NCBI GenBank assembly: GCA_006218065.1
Contig: VBWE01000048.1
Span: 1-33,898, forward strand
Direction of reading: 5' to 3'
Length of the DNA: 33,898 bases
Source of the DNA: Bacteroidota bacterium
GTDB lineage: Bacteria; Bacteroidota; Bacteroidia; Palsa-965
In this document: positions 32,925-33,898 of the stretch, piece after piece
Position numbering within the stretch: the stretch's first letter is position 1
Layout of the letters: every line of letters begins with the position of its first letter
Position numbers and translations under genes: made by a program
Notes under the pieces: model-generated
What the model was told of the DNA's origin: nothing
Seen by the model: the letters and a program-made list of their open reading frames with translations, nothing else
The model's database searches: none

Positions 32925-33332
32925 ATGCGGAATTTTGAAATCGTAACCAGGGTTGCCGAATACGCCACCGAATCCGAACTGCCGGAACTAAGCCGGAACC
33001 TGCTTGCCGAAGCGCGGAAAGCCGCGGAAAAAGCATACGCGCCCTATTCCGAATTTCACGTCGGGGCGGCTTTGCTGCTGGAAAACGGGACGGTGGTTAC
33101 CGGTAACAACCAGGAAAACGCAGCGTATCCGTCCGGACTTTGCGCCGAGCGGGTGGCGGTTTTTGCGGCGGGGGCACAGTTCCCGGATATTCCCGCACAG
33201 GCCATCGCCATCAGTTGTAAAACCCCACATTTTTCCATCGATACGCCTTTATCACCCTGCGGGGCCTGCCGGCAGGTGCTGGCCGAGTACGAAAGCCGCC
33301 ACAAACAGCCCACGCTGAAAAAGAAAAAGTAA
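32925..33332 (+). CDS. cdd: Cytidine deaminase lacking the usual C-terminus
   Basis: 135 residues. The zinc site is intact: C73-A-E75 in GLCAERVAVF and C112/C115 in PCGACRQVLAEYE. The substrate part AYAPYSEFHVGAAL and NQENAAYPSGLC is also normal. Bacteroidota homologues are about 160 residues and continue after EYExxxxxP with a strand and helix that end in a LLP motif. Here that is replaced by TLKKKK and a stop. No remnant of the missing segment is seen in other frames downstream. It would deaminate (deoxy)cytidine to (deoxy)uridine for pyrimidine salvage; whether the shortened protein folds as a tetramer is uncertain. Confidence 0.9.
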   Translation: MRNFEIVTRVAEYATESELPELSRNLLAEARKAAEKAYAPYSEFHVGAALLLENGTVVTGNNQENAAYPSGLCAERVAVFAAGAQFPDIPAQAIAISCKTPHFSIDTPLSPCGACRQVLAEYESRHKQPTLKKKK

Positions 33333-33399
33333 GACAATAAGCCGTGATATCCTTTTTATGGTCAGTTTTCGCCGTTTCTGCGCGTAAAATCTCTCCTCC

Positions 33400-33427
33400 T
33401 TGATTTTAAGACTGTTTGTTACCTTTG
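33400..33427 (+). promoter_or_regulatory. Promoter of pdhA
   Basis: TTG (33400-33402), 17-nt spacer, TACCTTTG (33420-33427): a strong Bacteroidota promoter, with a 24-nt gap from box to ATG. Confidence 0.6.
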
Positions 33428-33451
33428 CACGTTGACCAAATCCACGTGTCT

Positions 33452-33898
33452 ATGGCTACCAAAACGCAAAAAAACGGCGTGAAGGAAAAAGAAAATAACA
33501 GCGCTTTCGGCAAAGAGACTTACCTGAACTGGTACGAGTCGATGCTGCTCATGCGCCGTTTTGAAGAGAAATGCGCCGAGCTGTACATACAACAGAAAAT
33601 CCGCGGTTTCTGTCACTTGTACATCGGGCAGGAAGCGCTGGTAGCCGGTGCGGAAAGCGTTATCCGCCGCGACGACCGTGTGATCACAGCTTACCGCGAT
33701 CACGCACACCCGATCGGGCGCGGCTTGCATCCGAAATACGTGATGGCCGAACTGCTGGCTAAAGTCACCGGCTGTTCGAAAGGCAAAGGCGGTTCGATGC
33801 ACATGTTCTCGAAAGAACACAGTTTCTTCGGAGGGCACGGCATTGTGGGCGGACAGATCCCGCTCGGCGCCGGTATCGCTTTTGCGGACCAGTATAAC
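33452..33898 (+). CDS. pdhA: Pyruvate dehydrogenase E1 component, alpha subunit (5' part, cut by window end)
   Basis: 149 residues are visible from the ATG at 33452 (MATKTQKNGVKEKENN); the frame is open at the right edge. It shows the conserved E1-alpha sequence: LLMRRFEEKCAELYIQQKIR, GFCHLYIGQEALVAGAES, VITAYRDHAHPIGRG, GKGGSMHMF and GGHGIVGGQIPLGAGIAF. The latter precedes the thiamine-diphosphate motif, which lies outside the window. Together with E1 beta, E2 and E3 the enzyme converts pyruvate to acetyl-CoA in the cytoplasm. Its own strong promoter and the change from cdd indicate an independent transcript. Confidence 0.95.
   Translation, partial: MATKTQKNGVKEKENNSAFGKETYLNWYESMLLMRRFEEKCAELYIQQKIRGFCHLYIGQEALVAGAESVIRRDDRVITAYRDHAHPIGRGLHPKYVMAELLAKVTGCSKGKGGSMHMFSKEHSFFGGHGIVGGQIPLGAGIAFADQYN

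Overview
The window looks like the chromosome of a Bacteroidota species with fairly balanced base composition, probably a gliding or T9SS-secreting lineage. Four lines of evidence support this. Promoter-like boxes of the form TAnnTTTG precede many genes, and classical Shine-Dalgarno sites are scarce. One type-A and three type-B C-terminal sorting domains of the type IX secretion system (T9SS) are present. Several proteins belong to Bacteroidota-typical families (DUF5606, short AMP nucleosidase, small HsdR-N domain protein, UbiD-like decarboxylase). The remaining genes are ordinary core metabolism.

Layout. 1-611: 3' end of a UbiD-family decarboxylase. 672-6894: a small secreted protein followed by two tandem paralogous WG-repeat proteins whose leaders are also duplicated. 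6907-9547: holA, a short secreted protein, a basic lipoprotein and AMP nucleosidase. 9829-13413: a giant T9SS cargo (SBBP repeats, PKD, four Ig-like repeats, CHU_C-type domain). 13564-16402: minus-strand operon DUF5606 - M3 peptidase - DinB. 16528-19357: a subtilisin-like protease whose T9SS type-A sorting domain is now out of frame. 19454-21328: HsdR-N domain protein and a MATE transporter. 21523-26390: two paralogous NIDO-PKD-CHU_C cargo proteins and a metallophosphoesterase. 26393-29269: a helix-hairpin-helix/beta-barrel protein preceded by a PorV/PorQ-like barrel gene that is frameshifted at an A_AAA_AAG heptamer. 29409-31678: purK - lipoprotein - purE, with nested palindromes before purE. 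31728-32717: an unrecognised protein with a transglutaminase-like Cys/His/Asp pattern. 32925-33332: cytidine deaminase lacking its C-terminus. 33452-end: pyruvate dehydrogenase E1 alpha, cut by the window edge.

How the genes fit together. Two themes recur: cell-surface and secreted proteins (T9SS cargo, WG-repeat periplasmic proteins, outer-membrane barrels) and purine/pyrimidine metabolism (purK, purE, AMP nucleosidase, cytidine deaminase). I see no RNA genes, CRISPR array, transposase or prophage. The most interesting signals are the two gene-splitting frameshifts, several intergenic inverted repeats built from short phrases, the many promoter boxes lying 4-6 nt before start codons (suggesting leaderless transcripts), and the orphan transglutaminase-like protein. 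I did not find a convincing new multi-gene system.
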